64,000 nt of DNA from Hydractinia symbiolongicarpus (Eukaryota; Cnidaria; Hydrozoa; Anthoathecata; Hydractiniidae), in the NCBI RefSeq assembly GCF_029227915.1, contig NC_079879.1, positions 21,034,501 through 21,098,500 of the forward strand, written 5' to 3'. The translations under genes and the position numbers were made by a program. The notes under the pieces are model-generated. The model had not been told where the DNA came from and searched no databases. It saw only the letters and a program-made list of their open reading frames with translations. Every line of letters starts with the position of its first letter. Position 1 is the first letter of the stretch. Shown piece by piece: positions 1 to 14,307 of the stretch.

Positions 1-52
1 GACTTTGACCCGAAAACAGCCGTTGTATGACCAAAGTGTGCGCTGATCAGAG

Positions 53-96
53 GTGTCCGCCTTTTAGAATGTCCGTTAATTAGAGAGAATACTGTA
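53..96 (-). repeat. Possible DNA-transposon terminus
   Basis: Read on the minus strand this begins ACAGTATTCTCTC and continues with short GGACAC/GGACAT units spaced by AT-rich sequence. That resembles the terminal repeat style of small Tc1/mariner-like or other cut-and-paste elements with a CAGT start. The matching other end is not in the window, so this is a weak call from pattern alone. Confidence 0.25.
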
Positions 97-2142
97 ACCT
101 CATTTCCGCACAGATGTTTAAATATGGTATTGTCGACATTGAATGTAGCATTAAATAATAAATAATTCCCCGAAATCATGACTTTGGTCTTTTGTATCTA
201 CAGAGCACCCCTGATCACCGCAATGTATCATACTTCGATATATCTGAAGCTCCTTAAAATAAACACGAATGAGCAAATATTTTAATAGGGCATTGGGTAT
301 TTCACAAAACAGCATCAAAACCGATCAGAATCTGCTTAATACATATCCGTTCTATACTTTAATATGTGATGATCATTATAATAATAATTAACCTTGGAGT
401 GGGAGAAAATACACAGAAAAACATGAATCATGCATAGTGTATCAGCTGGACTAAGAAATTGTCCGCGTGGTAAAGAGTAGCTACAAGAGAAGTTATTATC
501 ATTTCCTCTGTAAATTAGCCACGCGGCTTAAAAAAACTACATTCGTTATTCATTTAAAAGAAGACACAATTCTTAAGTGGTGAGTAATCAGCTACTGCAA
601 TTCCAGTCATATTTTTTTTTGCAAATACCCATTTCTCGAAATGTTGCAACGGCATCACCTTTGCAGTATTTTGCAGGTCGTGGACTGCAAACGTAACCTT
701 AATCAGTGGTGTAGTAACTTACGTCAAAAATACGCTAGCTACACTTTCCATAATGTCCGCATTAAGAAAACAATCCGTTACACGACTCGGAAAAGTGCGG
801 AAAATCGGGAAAACCGGTCGTGCTTAATTAGTATTAGATCTTATATTAGATCTTACTAAATTACCTTCAAATCCTAAGGCAGTTGTAAAAATTGATAAGT
901 AAGATTTCTCAAGCAGCATCACTAGGCCAGCTTCACTTCGGCAGAAGTGTAGATTAAATAAAAAACTAACTTTTCTGAAATATTTGCGTCATGGAGAAAA
1001 GGTCTAAGAAATCGGGGAATTGAGGCTTGCTGACGTCAGCATAAATTAGTACTGCTTAAGATTTTTGAACCAAAAGATCTGAGTACGCTGTGAACATTGA
1101 CAAGTTCAGAGTACGTGTTAATTACATAGAAACGACTTTCTTAATTACTTGTGAATACGAGCTTTATAATTTCGTCTACTAACAAGGTATTTCTGGGATT
1201 GTAGAAGTTTCAGAAAGTTTATTAACCGTTGTTACTAAGAAAAGTGCAGCAGGTGTGAAATTTTTTCCCCTAATCAGACGGGTATTTTCCTTTTCGGAGA
1301 TTTACATTCGTGGTTTCAAGCAATGTCAACGGTTGTCAGGTAATTCAATAGCAGTAAAATGACTATTTGTTCGCTGTGGTTTTAGTTTTAATAGCTATAA
1401 AGCATTGGAAATGAATTCTTAAAAAAACACCAAGAAAGTTTTAGCTGCCTCTAGGAGCATTGCAAATGTGTTTATTCACAGATGGTTAAGCATTACCCAT
1501 GACCTAAAATCATACAATCAATCAAGCTAAAGTATTTGTTACGTATATAAATATTTCAAAGTAATTGTATTACATCCATCATAACAGAATAGAACATATA
1601 CCAGACCAACAACTATTATAACAACATTATTCCAAAGCCACAAAAAGAATAAAATTTGACACATATAAGTAATTGTATCATACTTAGTCACGCCTTACAG
1701 TCACCATTGATACAGCAGCATTAAAACGAGAATTAATGTCCCATATTAATCTCACTCTGCTAATCTGGAATCATACATTTAAGAATTTGGTTTCACAGGG
1801 CTGCTTTACTTGTACGTTTACTGTCGTTATATAAAAACTCAGGTCAAAACTCAAGACGTCAAACATAAAGTCAAAAATAATTTTAAAAAACCTTGCAGGA
1901 CCTTCGCGTGTCAAATACATCGATCCCAAAAAACAAATATGAACAAATAAAAAAACTTTCTTTTTACGATCGGTAAAGTTAATTGTGGAGTAAACTGATT
2001 TTCCAAAAGAGCGCTCCATCACTGTTGCACCGCGAAGGCATTTTCGATTGAGTTTTGGACAGGAGGGATAAAATTAAGCCGGTTTTTTTTACTACTTCTA
2101 ATATATTTTCGCTAGCTGCTTATTCGTAATGAATTCAATTCT

Positions 2143-2565
2143 AAAGTTGAAGTCTTATAACTCGAACCATCTATGGATCTCAATTTTTTTACGATTGCAT
2201 GAGTTTTCGAACTATTCAAGTTTTATCGACCAAATTTTGAAAAAAAATAAGTAAAGCGTGTTTAACACGATGGTAACGGGCTATTAGTAAGGATACGATG
2301 TATTTTTTTAAGAATCATCTAACAATTAATTGTGCATAGAATAACTGTTTTAGAATAATCAGTAATTAGAAGATTGCTTTATTTAGACAAATCTTACTTC
2401 GAATACGAAAAACATTCGAATCTTAGGATCTAAATTGGAAAAAAAAACTCAACCTCACAATATTTGTGTATTGTTGGAGTTTAAATTTACGGAGTTTTTC
2501 AAAGAATCTGTTTGGTTTAAATGACTTTTCGAATTATAGGAGTTCGAATTACATGAGTTCAACTG
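2143..2565. mobile_element. MITE-like element with imperfect terminal inverted repeats
   Basis: The right end read on the minus strand is CAGTTGAACTCATGTAATTC followed by GAACTCC. The left end read on the plus strand is AAGTTGAAGTCTTATAACTC followed by GAACC. The two are clearly related but diverged. The CAGTTGAACTC style is like pogo/Tigger-type ends. There is no transposase frame inside, so it would be non-autonomous and old. The target-site duplication is not resolved. Confidence 0.35.
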
Positions 2566-5500
2566 CATTTTAATATTTAAGTACTCATACGTATTGTCTG
2601 CCATCCTAGTAACATTTAGTGATTAAAATCTTGGAACAAAACAGAACGAATCTTACAAGTACCATTCGTTGTCATCACAAAATAATAAGTAGGTTTTCAT
2701 AGCAGTACAGAACCCAGTTTCGCCTCTAAATGATAACACACCATGGATTTTACACTTTTCTCTGACAATACCTCGAGATTATCTCTCATAGTAATAGACG
2801 ACAAGGTGGAGGAATGGTTTGTAGCTATGACTTTTGGACCACGCTATTTTTAACGACGAAACCATTGTTTTTATTATTTAATATGATATAAACATATCAA
2901 TATTATAAAAACACAAAGGTTGTTCAAAATTCATGTATTTCATTTCTTGAACAAATTTTAGGGTTCTTTTTAAAGCTGTTATTCTACATATTTGGAGCGG
3001 CCAAATGACAGAAATTATCCAGGAATCTGATATTTTCTAATTCTAGAATAAAATGAAGAAGTCGAACTAAGAAGCTTCCAAGTAAGAAAGACATGGTTTA
3101 AAGTTTCTATTTTCTGACATATTTAATAGTATGATATCCATGCTTAACCAACTTTATAATAACAATTCACAAAGCGATGCATTCGTTGGACTTGAGTCGA
3201 TTTTTTGACTAAGGCAATTAATTATTAAGCAGGCAGAAGCTAAACAAGAATCAAAAGACAAAAAAAGTTTTCAGCAAATGATTCCACAATGTGGCTTGCT
3301 TAGCTAGAGGTACACAGAAGCACTGTGCAGCTATTAATATTAATGACAAAATCATCAAAAACAAAAATTTGCTCTGATCTAGCTAAAATTGTTGAATGGA
3401 TTTGTTGGTGTGAGTTCGATAGTACAGTGTCCACTACTCAAAGACTGGAAGGTAGTTAAATAAACAGAATTTTGATTTTTTTTAAATTTTTTAAAAGGGA
3501 AAAAAGGAAATGTAGTCCTCAGTAAGTCTCTCCTCACTGGGAATATGCATTGCAAAGACTAGACAAAAAAACAAACTATCTGAAAACTAAGCTTTGAGAT
3601 TCTGCTTGAGCGTGCAAGAATAGTTTTAACTCAAAAAAGCATTAATTGACAATCTAAAAGTTGAAGACTAAAAATGGAGAAAAAAACTTCTTAGCGCTTT
3701 GCTAATATTTATTTACACATTGATATTGTGACCAGATGTGAGACATTGGAAGAGTACAAGAAAACACACAATTGCGAAATCAGTCAGTGCTGATTTAGTG
3801 TAGGCTACAAACTCTGTTAAAAAATGGCTAAATAAACATTTAATGCGTTGGTTAGCAGTTGAGAACCTCGCACATAGAAGAAAAATTTTTGACATTATGT
3901 CATCACACTGTGCAAGACATAGAAACAGAGTTGGCGTTAAAGCAACTAAATCAAAAATGTTACCGCACAGAAAATGGTAAATGGAGATATCCTTGGTTAT
4001 TGGCGGTATTTCATCATAGGAGATATTTCATCACAGAAAAAGAACAGTAATTAATTAAAATATTTTTTGACACCAATTCCATTTTGCTGAGCCACATTGA
4101 CGGTAGTTGTTAAACCTGCCCATAATAGATCCACTGAAATATTTTGAATCACATGTTGCGGCTCAACCGCCAATACATTTCGATGTTAGCATAACTGAGG
4201 CTATATTCTTTGCATTTGCATAGTGACCTATATCTTCTTGCACGTATTATGGCTGGCAGCGACTCAACAACTCACTTGTTGTCAAAAAAATAGATTTCAT
4301 CATCTATAAACAACTTGATGTTAGGGTGCAAAATAATCACACAACGCTTCATTGATGAAAATGCATTAGAAAACTTAGAATGGAGTTATATATATCTCTC
4401 CTTTTGTATCATGCTGTAATTGGATCGACTACACCTCGTCTTTCTATAAAAATGGAAAATCAAGCCCTTGGAGCTGCTGGGAAAAAAAAAAGGAAGCACA
4501 AAACACATTTAAAGTCGTTTGAAAAGTTGTTAAACGTTGTTATGTGCAACGTATGGGGAAAAGTTATAAATCTTAATAATGCGAGAGTTTAAATAAAATA
4601 CAGAATAAAGAACGAAAATGAAAATGTTATTATTAGCAAAGAAACCTGATGAAAGCATACTGCCACTTGTCAAATGAGTTCGCGAAACAAGCTCAACGGG
4701 TTGCGATTGATTGCAAGATGTTGTACTTTTCCCCTCTTTTGATTTTTTCCACTAGGCGTACCGAAAGAATGTGGCTGGAAGACAGCCGATGAAAAAATAC
4801 TAAATATTACAGCACAAAGGAGATGCAACGCTATCCATAATTGACGTGGTATGTGAAGACAAAGATCTGTTGCTTGATGTTTAAACCTTTTACACGATGC
4901 CAAATGCTTTTATACACGTATCAACACTATTTGCATATTAAGACGGAGAATTGCTGAGAAGTGATGAAAAGAACGAATTTAACAGTGACGAGAATACATA
5001 AATCCTGCGATCACCATTTGTGAATAGAGTTGAAATATCTTATTATGTTCTATTTTGATAGTTTTCGGTACGTATGAATATATGAGCTGTCCTGTTTTGT
5101 TTTATTTTGGTAACCTTATTGTTTTCAACCAACAAATTTTATAAGCGACATACTTCAATTCAAGGATATAGCCTTTAAGGTAAAACAAAGGTAAATCTAA
5201 GACCAAATGAGGACTGACCATAGATTCCCCTTTCATTTTATTAAGTTATGTTGTTTTTTAGTTTTACATATCGTAAACTACATTCTCTAATTTCGGCTAT
5301 TTTCAGGTGGTATGACCAGTCCAACCCTCCAATGTCTTTTTTAAGTTTTTTCATTTTTTTTGCTGTAAGCCATATGACAATTTTATTTAAGTACGGGAGT
5401 CCATTCCCTCAAATAAAGCTCAGCTGACCAGTTCTTTTCACTTTTAAATGCCGACATCAATGTCTTAATATGTACACCCTCACAACTTTGGAAGAAAATG

Positions 5501-7678
5501 ATATACAACAATTCGTCATGAGACTCTGAAGTTGATTAATTTCAAGTGCTTTTCGTGTGCCATATATATATTAATTTGTGCATAATTTACGATAAATAGG
5601 TTACATTTCGGTTTTGTGAAAAATTACTTTGCTTTTAATAAACCATTATTAGGCCGTTTTGGTCCTTGCTTACATTGTATCTCATATTTTTGCCTTGATT
5701 ATTTGCCTTTTTGAAGTCGCATTTGCGTTATTAAAAAGAACTTTCTGTTTTATCTTTCATATTATACGCTCGGTAAGTCATCACAACTGTGTCAACATGG
5801 CATACATCAAGAAATCGAAGTACTCCACGTTCCAAAATCTGGATGGCTTAGGGCAGAAGCGCGGCGATGAAAGTTTTTGCACAAGACATTTTTACTGCCT
5901 AAACCAAACATAGTAAGACTGATAAAGCAGTTACCTTTACATCTTCTTTTATTAGAAGCTTTTTGACTGGGCTTTTCATTTAATAAGGTTAAAGAATTTT
6001 CGCTTGATTTTCCATACGTGAACATAAAAGTGACGAGAATGTCTTTATTAAGAAATGTATAATAATAAGCGTGGGTAAAATATGACAAATGTTCTCCACT
6101 ACATCCTGAGTATGATGCAATGGACCAAGATAAGATGAATCATCTGTAATTAGTACCAGTTTATCTGACACACCTTAGTATTAATAGACAACCATAGTAA
6201 TAAGAAAAAAAGATAGTCGGGACAGAAGCAATTGATTATTGTTATCATTTTGTTGCGGTCTTTAAACTCAGGCATATTCTCAAAGAAGCATGTAATTCTA
6301 AAATGGCAGTTTTTCCCACACTTTTGTAGAAGAACATCAACATAAAAACAAAATAATTCTTCGCTTGTGTTGTTTATTCTTGCCTGGTACTTAGTGTTTC
6401 CTTTACGGTTGTCCAGTTTTTACGTCGCAGGGGAACTAAGCTTTATTTTTACTCACAATTCTAGCTAGAAAAAGGGATTTTGACGAGAATTGAAGGTATA
6501 AACTCATTTCTATTATAACTAAAGATGGTGTAATCAATAATTGTGATGATGTTTCTTTAAACCGTGCATGCACCTTATGCACCTTCACATAACACAAGTT
6601 AAGCATTTCTATCCCAAAGTGATGTTACGTACCGTACATGAGACATCATGACTGAAGAAAAACTATATATTTATTTTATGTCTTACCCTCCGCATTTTAT
6701 CTAAACTGCCCACAACGTTATGTGATTGATCAACATGGGCTATGTGGGTTAATGCTCACTTTTTAACATGGGACCGCACATTTAAGCTTTTGTAAAATGA
6801 TTTGAACTGTGAATGCATTCAGTTAAAAATGTCACTAATAAATATATCTCTTTTACACCTTTTTAGTCGTGAATAAACTATTTGATGCTTAAGCTTTATG
6901 TGAATCAATATTTCAAGCGTTACAAACATAATAGTTACTCCGATGCCATTAACACTATCACATATCGCAGAATTTTTTGTCTTCATTAATGTTTGTAACT
7001 CACTGAAATCTATCACAAGGGGACAATTATTTATAAAGCCCTACCTATATATCGACAATACAATTTGCACCTCCAAATTTTTTTGGACACATAGTTGGTA
7101 ACTGCCAATGATAACCCTATACTTACAATAATGTTCAAGGTGTTTAGTAATCTTTTTTCAGTATTATGTTTTTTACTTTTGTCCAGAGCGACTTAATCTT
7201 TTTTTTTCTGAAAATAATATGATGCTTCTTAATTTTACCTATAAACCAAAAATTTGAATTATCATTTTGCCATCAATATGTCTACCAAAGTTAGTTGTTG
7301 ATTCACGAAATGATGTTTTAACTTGGTGAAAAATTAGAACATCTTTATCAGAAACTTAACCCGCAGATTGCTTATTAGCTAAAAGTATATTTAAACTTTG
7401 AAGACCCAACGCACTGTGTAGCTTTCAAACGTCTCAGTCGTCTGTACATGGTGGAAAAACATGATGGTTTACGGAATTTCACTGAATGTCCTCTTACAAT
7501 AAACCTCGCATTTAACAACCAAGCAAAATTTAACTTTTTCGAAGTAAATTTGTAAAGAAGATGTGATTTAATGTACTAGCTACATTCAAGAATATTTTGC
7601 TTTAGTAATAACAAAGTATCATTATAATCTTAATCCCCAAACTGCGCCGGCCATTATGTTCAACTATTGATGTATTTA

Positions 7679-7990
7679 CCTTAAGGAATAAATTTTTCTC
7701 GAAAAAACGTCTTCATAGAAGAAATCTTCGCGAATCAAGGGTCCGGAACTTGCGAATTTCGCGGAAGAAATTTTAGCGAGTTAAAACTTAAGGGCATATT
7801 TCGCAAAATCGTTTTTGCGAATTGAAAATGCAAGAAAATTCTCGGAACAGCAAATCTGAAAATTAGAGGACATTTTTTTATACAGATGTAGGTCTTTTCG
7901 TTTTCAAAATTCGGTCAAGAAGCTATTCTATTGTCATTGGTAATTTTCGCGAATTAGGAACTATTTTTAAATTTAATGTCGCCATCATTT
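7679..7990. repeat. Dispersed repeat with CCTTAAGG start and TCGCGAATT motifs
   Basis: It begins ACCTTAAGGAATAAATTTT and contains several TCGCGAATT/TTGCGAATT-type motifs on both strands. Closely similar starts (ACCTTAAGGGAAGAA) occur at 19478 and 63383. The shared start at three separate places supports a dispersed family. No coding potential was seen, and the end is not sharply defined. Confidence 0.4.
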
Positions 7991-9523
7991 ACAAAACGCT
8001 TCTTTTACTTATTTTGCCAAAGTTGTTTTTTCTTTACTTTACGTTGAATTCATTCACAGAAAAAAAATTTCTGTTCATTTAAAAGTAAACGCCCATAGCA
8101 AAATAAATTTCAACAAAGCGCCATTAAACAACGCACTTTAAATTAACGCCCAAGTCTCTCTGATAAATTGACAAGGCAAATCATTATTTTTCAAAAGATT
8201 CAACACAATTATATCACCAAATGGAAAAAATCATTTATCTTTGGCTATTTGCAGTTAAATTGTCACACCACACACAGATGTCGGAAGTTATTTAAAATAC
8301 GTGTGACATGTTACCTTCGCGGCAAAAGTTAAATTATTTTTTTTTTGCGGGAATTTGTCAAACTTTGCACCACAAACCCGCAAGTCCATTGCAAATGTCT
8401 TGGTTCAGTAAAATTTTAGATGAAAAAGATTTTGGCCATGGGCCAATTCTTAATCGCAACTCCGGGTTAAGAAACTGGCATTCTGTCAAGCACAAACCAC
8501 GTGGAAATTAACTGAATGTTTGTTGGTTAACACTTCCTTATTTTATTGACTGACAGACGCCAAATAAAATTTATTTAATTTTTATTGTTTTCCATTCAAT
8601 TCAATCACGTAGTTGCTAATTAACGAAGGAAATTCTTCTCTTTGATTTTGACAAGTAGGTGCGTTTCCAATTAATTAATTATGTTTGTGGTGAAGTCTTT
8701 TTTACTTGTACTTACACGTAACTTTAATGTTAGCTGTTATCGATGTTAAGAAGATGATCAAGCTTGTGACGACAAAATTAGAATTTCAAATTAATAAAGA
8801 TAACACTACAGGAGTTCGGCGACTTCCTGTTAAACCGAAGTATCAATCTTAGGAAGTTAAAATTATATAATGTAATGGATAAAGCGACTTTATTTTCCTC
8901 TTTTCCAAAATATGGTTAACGCCTGGCAGTTTTAAGTTTAAAATATACGGCCCGGTAAAATAGTCTAAAGTCTATAAATACATGATTAATGTTGCATATA
9001 AAATAACACCAATTATTAAAGTTCTCCGTTTTCCCGTGTTTATTAGTCGGGGTCTTCTTGAACCAAAGCATTGTAAATACTTATTAATTGAAAAAACTGA
9101 TTAACGCTTTTAAAAAGAAAGGTGACATCGTATAGTAAACATAGCAATTTCATGTGATTTTGTAATTTTGAAAAAACATTTTACATTTTTTTGTGGAATC
9201 TACAATTACTTAGGAAGTGAGCGCCTACTACATTTTAAGGAACAACAGTGACTTTAAAATCTTTTTAGAGGTATTAATTACCTTGTTAATCATTCTAGTC
9301 GATCAATTTTTCTAGAAAATAGTCATCTTTTAACTTTGTCATTTAAATAAAATATTTCGTTCATATATATGACATCATTTTTAATCGCAATGACATCGTT
9401 AAAATTATTTTTTTAAATTTTGCTATCCAGTCATAAAGAAAGAAACAATGCGGTAGAATCGGTAATGCTTAATAAATTCACGTTTATTGTACAACTGGGA
9501 AAATGGCCTGTATCAGACATGTG

Positions 9524-9552
9524 TGACGTCATTTCTGATCTCTTTGACGTCA
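9524..9552. promoter_or_regulatory. Pair of CRE-like TGACGTCA palindromes
   Basis: Two exact full-site CREB/ATF-type palindromes lie at 9524-9531 and 9545-9552, 21 bp apart start to start, which is about two helical turns. The motif is a known bZIP site. That it works here is an inference; no gene start is recognised nearby. Confidence 0.3.
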
Positions 9553-10224
9553 GAAAATTTACTTTTACCTGAAATCTAATTGTATTAAGACATTCGACAA
9601 GTGTCACAAATCTTATTATGTAACAAAACAGTTCTTAAACTATGGCTCCAGATATTCTATCCCCCCCCCCCCCCTTCCTCCCCGGTGCTTCACACTAGAC
9701 CAAAGAGGTCGGTCTTGAAGGTGTGGTTACCACCAAATTGCTAAAAAAAAAATTAAATTTGATGAAAGTTAAGTATTTGAAAATTAGTTTCAAGAGATCT
9801 AGCAATGAATTTATTTATGACTTATTATATCCTTTGTAGATACAAAACAAACAATTGGAAATAGATGGCAAATATATGTATGTATGGTAAGTATTCGTAC
9901 ACATTTGCATAAAAATTTCATAGTAGTATTTCCCTTTTATCCGGTTTTCAACTAGACGGATTATTCTACCATTGTATATGTGCGTTATTTGTGTCAAAAG
10001 ACTAACTAAATTTTTTACACTTTTATCGTTGCTTGGCTTGCTTTTTTTTTGTACTATGCAATTTTTGTAAAAATAACCCAATTTTCAGGATATTTGGTCA
10101 CAAATTATTGAGATGTAAAAAAAGCAACTTCCTGTTACCTATACATTATCTCTACCATCTGGATTGTAATCGAAAATATTTTCAATTTAAGCTAAAAATG
10201 GTATTATGTCAACAAGTTCAACAA

Positions 10225-10440
10225 TTTTATATCATCTCCAACACACATTTAACAATGTGTGTTGGCATCATCTCCAACATAATTTTGTGTGCGATGCCTT
10301 CTCCAACATACCTATAGTTTCTCGGTTACATCTCCAACACATCCAGTGTGCAGACATCATCCTCAACTCCAGTGTGCAAATGCCATCTCCAACATACCTT
10401 CAGTTACTTGACATTATCTCCAAAATACATCCGGTTTGCC
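10225..10440 (+). repeat. Degenerate minisatellite, CATCTCCAACA units
   Basis: At least seven copies of a CATCTCCAACAC-like motif occur about 27-35 bp apart, interleaved with GTGTGC/CAGTGTGC segments. Overlapping open frames across this array are products of the repeat and are not called as genes. Confidence 0.65.
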
Positions 10441-11182
10441 GACATCCGGGGTGTCACTTGTGGCTCCTAAATCTATTTGCTGGCCTATATTACAAAAAAG
10501 GAAGAAGATTATAACAAAAATATTTTTTTTAAAATTAAAACAGCACGCAAACAGGATCCATATTTTAATGCACGCCGAATTTAGTTCACAAAATAATCTG
10601 CTTAAGAAAACAAAACCTCACAATGAAGGGTTAAGCATCTTTACAAAGCGAAAAAAGATTTTATACGATTCTGTATATTTTATCAAATAAACAAATTAGT
10701 TGATGAATTCTCTTAAACTAAAAATGCGTTGTTTTTATTTCAATTTTTTAAACAGAATCGATTTTCCAGTTTCTTAATGTTGATACGAAACATTGAATGG
10801 CTTCTTTAGGAGGAGACAAACATTCGCAGCTTTGACACTCGTCCCAAGTGTAATCTGGACATCTTAAAAAGGTAAATACAAAGCAAATACTTGGATGTTT
10901 TTCTTGAATTCGTCAACCCAAACTCGTTTTCTTTTATTCCCATATATATAGTCGATCGAAGCCCGTTGAATTTTAAATATTGCTGATGGACTTAATTATT
11001 ATATGAGGTTTATGTTGCTTGTAGGGAGTTTGGAATATTGTAAGTTCAATATAAAATAAAGAATACTTGTTTTATATTACTTTTATTATGGATAACCATC
11101 CAATTACCGGATGACCAAGTTATGCTGGAAATTTCATGTTTTTGGCGTACTACCAACGGAATTAACTGGTAAAACAAGACTG

Positions 11183-11485
11183 ACTGGTGGCCTTGCGGTA
11201 GAGCGTTTGCCTCCAGTGCGAAAGGTCTTGGCTTCAAACCCCGGCTGAGTCATGCCAGAGATTATAAAAATGTGAATTAATCCTTTCTGATTAGCGTTCA
11301 GCGTAAGAATGGGATTGATATCTCAGGCGGTTGTCCAGTGGAAAACTGATGCAATTGCACGCCTTCTGTAGCTCAAATAGGAGTTTTATGCACTAGAACC
11401 CCCTTCGCACGACCCTCATTTATAACCCTAACAGTTCTTAGGAACTGAAGAGGTTATCCCTGGTAAATAATAATAATAACAATAA
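11183..11485 (+). mobile_element. tRNA-derived SINE, apparently near full length
   Basis: The head carries a pol III A-box-like TTGCGGTAGAGCG (11193-11205) and a B-box-like GGCTTCAAACC (11230-11240). A roughly 200-bp non-tRNA body follows and ends in AGGAACTGAAGAGGTTATCC plus a TAA/AAT-rich tail. Two other places in the window match parts of it: the tail at 25184-25230 (minus) and the head at 35405-35488 (minus). That recurrence is what makes it a family rather than a chance tRNA-like sequence. Confidence 0.65.
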
Positions 11486-13058
11486 GAACTTTATAGCGAT
11501 TTAAGAGCGGCTTCAGGTGTATGGGACCTAAACATTTGGCAGAAAGGTGTCTACTAACTAAATATAAAAGACACCAAGTATCATAGCCATTCAATATAGC
11601 AAAAAAAGAGTTGATAAAATGCAAGCAGGGGGTAAATGAAGTGGGCAGAATCCGAAAAAAGTTAAGCTTTGATAAAAAAAGTTAGAAGCTATGTAAGAAG
11701 TAGGTGTTCCACCTCTTACAGCTCTCACAGCTCTCATAGCTTTCGCAGCAAGATTATTAACTCACTAGCAAATCACATGTTAACAAAAATTCTAGGTTAA
11801 AAAACGCGTTTAAAATGTGCTCTTGAAAATTAGAGTTTTAATTCCTTTTTGTCGTTGCTCCAACTCCATGAGAAAATAATCTACAGCCCTTGTTTGACCG
11901 TAGCAGTGTGCCCAATGTGCAAGGACCGCGCCTTATGCAGAATTTTTTACTTGTAGTCACTTCCAAGAAGAAAGAACTTGGGGCAGCCTACCTGCTGCGC
12001 AGTAATATCAGACAACGTGTATTCAAGATGTCCAAAATTTTTCTGATAAGTAAAGTTTTCCTGATCAAAATTGAAGAAATCTTCATATATTTCATAAGCA
12101 AGAATGAACAATCACTTATAACCTAGAAAAATGAAAAAAAGCTTCCTGCGACCGCGCGAAAAGTTGAAGCCATGAGGCTAACCTAATTTTAAAGGGCTCT
12201 GTGTCCTATATGAACAAAGCTGGTTTTAATTTAAATAGGGTTAAAAAGACTTGGCGGATGTCGAAAGGTATACAAAAAACTTCTGATATAAGCCCTTTTA
12301 TGGTAAAAAAATACTTTTAAAATTCTTCAAAACTTCCTGTCTCTATAAATAGTTTTTGTATACTTTTGGACAAAAAATTAATTTTTTTGTTTTAGAAACA
12401 GAAAAACAACACAACTCAAAGTCAAAGTTTACAACTAAATGTGAAAATCTGGCCCGCAATTTTAACCCATTTTTTATATCTCTTTCACTTTTCGTGAGAA
12501 GTATACTTGACAAACACGTGCTTAATGTACTTACAAGAGGCCCTGTTGCATGTCCGTGAATAAAACATTATCACGAATCAATTCAGCTCAGCATCAGAAG
12601 AGTTCATTTCACTTATTAATAGACACAATAAATGGCAAAATGGCTGGCCAAAATCCAAATAATCCAGGTAGTGTCCACCAAGCAAACTGCTTTTTCTTTT
12701 ATAAGAACATCACGCTGGGGTTTTAGGCTTATAGCAATAGATCTTTTGTGCAGAACAATAGAAAAATAAGAATATAGACTAGTTAGTTGGAGTTTTGGTA
12801 TTCTTATAAAAAAATGTGTGTTGAAAAAGATAAAGGAATGCCTAAAACGGAATACCACAATGTATTTTTATCTAAAGTTTATGGTCCACTAATATACATA
12901 ATAGTTTTTGGAGAGTTATTAATTACTATAAGAACACTAGATTTTTCATGGCGGGAACCGGATATATTCAAAATGTGAGTTCTTAAAATCGAGTTCAATC
13001 AATATTCCGGACCAGAATTGGATCCGGGAATTTTTGTGTTCATTGAAAAGAAGTGTTT

Positions 13059-13132
13059 CACACTTTGAAAGAGAAGTGAAAGAGAAGTGAAAGAGAAGGT
13101 TTCGGATGGCCATCGTACTTTCCTAAAGTGTG
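13059..13132 (+). repeat. Three 11-bp tandem units inside a short inverted repeat
   Basis: TGAAAGAGAAG is repeated three times exactly (13066-13098), and the array is bracketed by CACACTTT (13059-13066) and AAAGTGTG (13125-13132). It is small and non-coding. Confidence 0.6.
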
Positions 13133-14307
13133 AAGATTTCTTAGCAACAATATGCTAAATACTATTTTAATTGAAAAGAATGCGTCCATAATGTGCCCAA
13201 GACATAAAAACATACATCTTAAAAACATTTTTTTGTTACTTCCAAAGAAAATAGTTTATAGCTTTTGTTCTTTTAAGTGAACAAAATCCAAGTAGACAGT
13301 TTTCACAGAAATTTTAAAGACATGCGCAGTGACAATTTATATTGTGTTTAAACGTTTTGCAAAAAAAATGAGAGAATTTAAAATTACTGTTGGCATAGTT
13401 GTCGACAATATTTTATCAAAATGCGTCCTAACCTAATACTGTACTGCGTTTCTGTTTACATAATTTAATTTTCTTTTACTTTTATTCTGTCTCGCCCAAA
13501 CTTTAATTATTTCAAGTTTTATTTCGACAAATACACAAACATGTTTTCCTGTGACATGAGTTTGCTCACTGTTAAGGCACAAGTGAAAATCAACAAGCAA
13601 AATATTTAGAGATGCTTAAATCTTTTTTCACAGGCGCTAATGCACTAATAATAAGGCGCTAATAATCCATGTTTTAGTTTTCTTTTTTATAAGCAAAAGG
13701 GATTGTATTTCTAAAAGATTTTAGCTCTCCACCATTTGCAATTTTGTTGTTGTTACTCTCATTTGCCCCTATATATTGTCTTTTGCGACCTCAAAATGGT
13801 TAGTACTTTTTTATAAGATACAAGAAATTTGATTTTATTCAGAGGTGTTCTTGTTGCTTTCACAGGCCAAAATTGTTATCATTTTACTTATTATTTCTGT
13901 ATTTTACAGAATATGTTAGCAATTATAATGACAATCTAACGTAAAATTGTTTCCTTGTTTATTATTGTTTTTCATGAAAGAAAAAGGAAACCAATAATCA
14001 ATTTCATTCTGTATATTGTTACTTGCAAAACAAATAATGTTGTGAATAACACAAAAACATTGTTAGCAACAAAAACCTACACTTGCAACACAAGTGAACA
14101 TTTTTAGGCAACACAGTAATTAACATAAGTTTGTAAATATCGCCTGAAAAATTAGTTGCGTCCCCGTGGCTTAATCGTAGCCATTTAACATTAATGCTGC
14201 AACATTTGACCATTTTTTAAACATTCTTTGTGAAAACAACATAAACAAACGTGGCTTCCAAAAATAAAAAAGCTTGACGTTGCAGAAAAAGAATAGCTGT
14301 TTGAATT

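Noticed and set aside
10225-10440. CRISPR-like array
   Set aside because: Repeat units are degenerate and irregularly spaced, and the genome is animal; it is a minisatellite.
10033-10690. Three overlapping frames of 84-102 codons
   Set aside because: They run along the degenerate CATCTCCAACA minisatellite and have no domain features.
11193-11260. A true tRNA gene
   Set aside because: The A and B boxes are present, but no acceptor stem pairs and the sequence continues as a SINE body with recurring tail.
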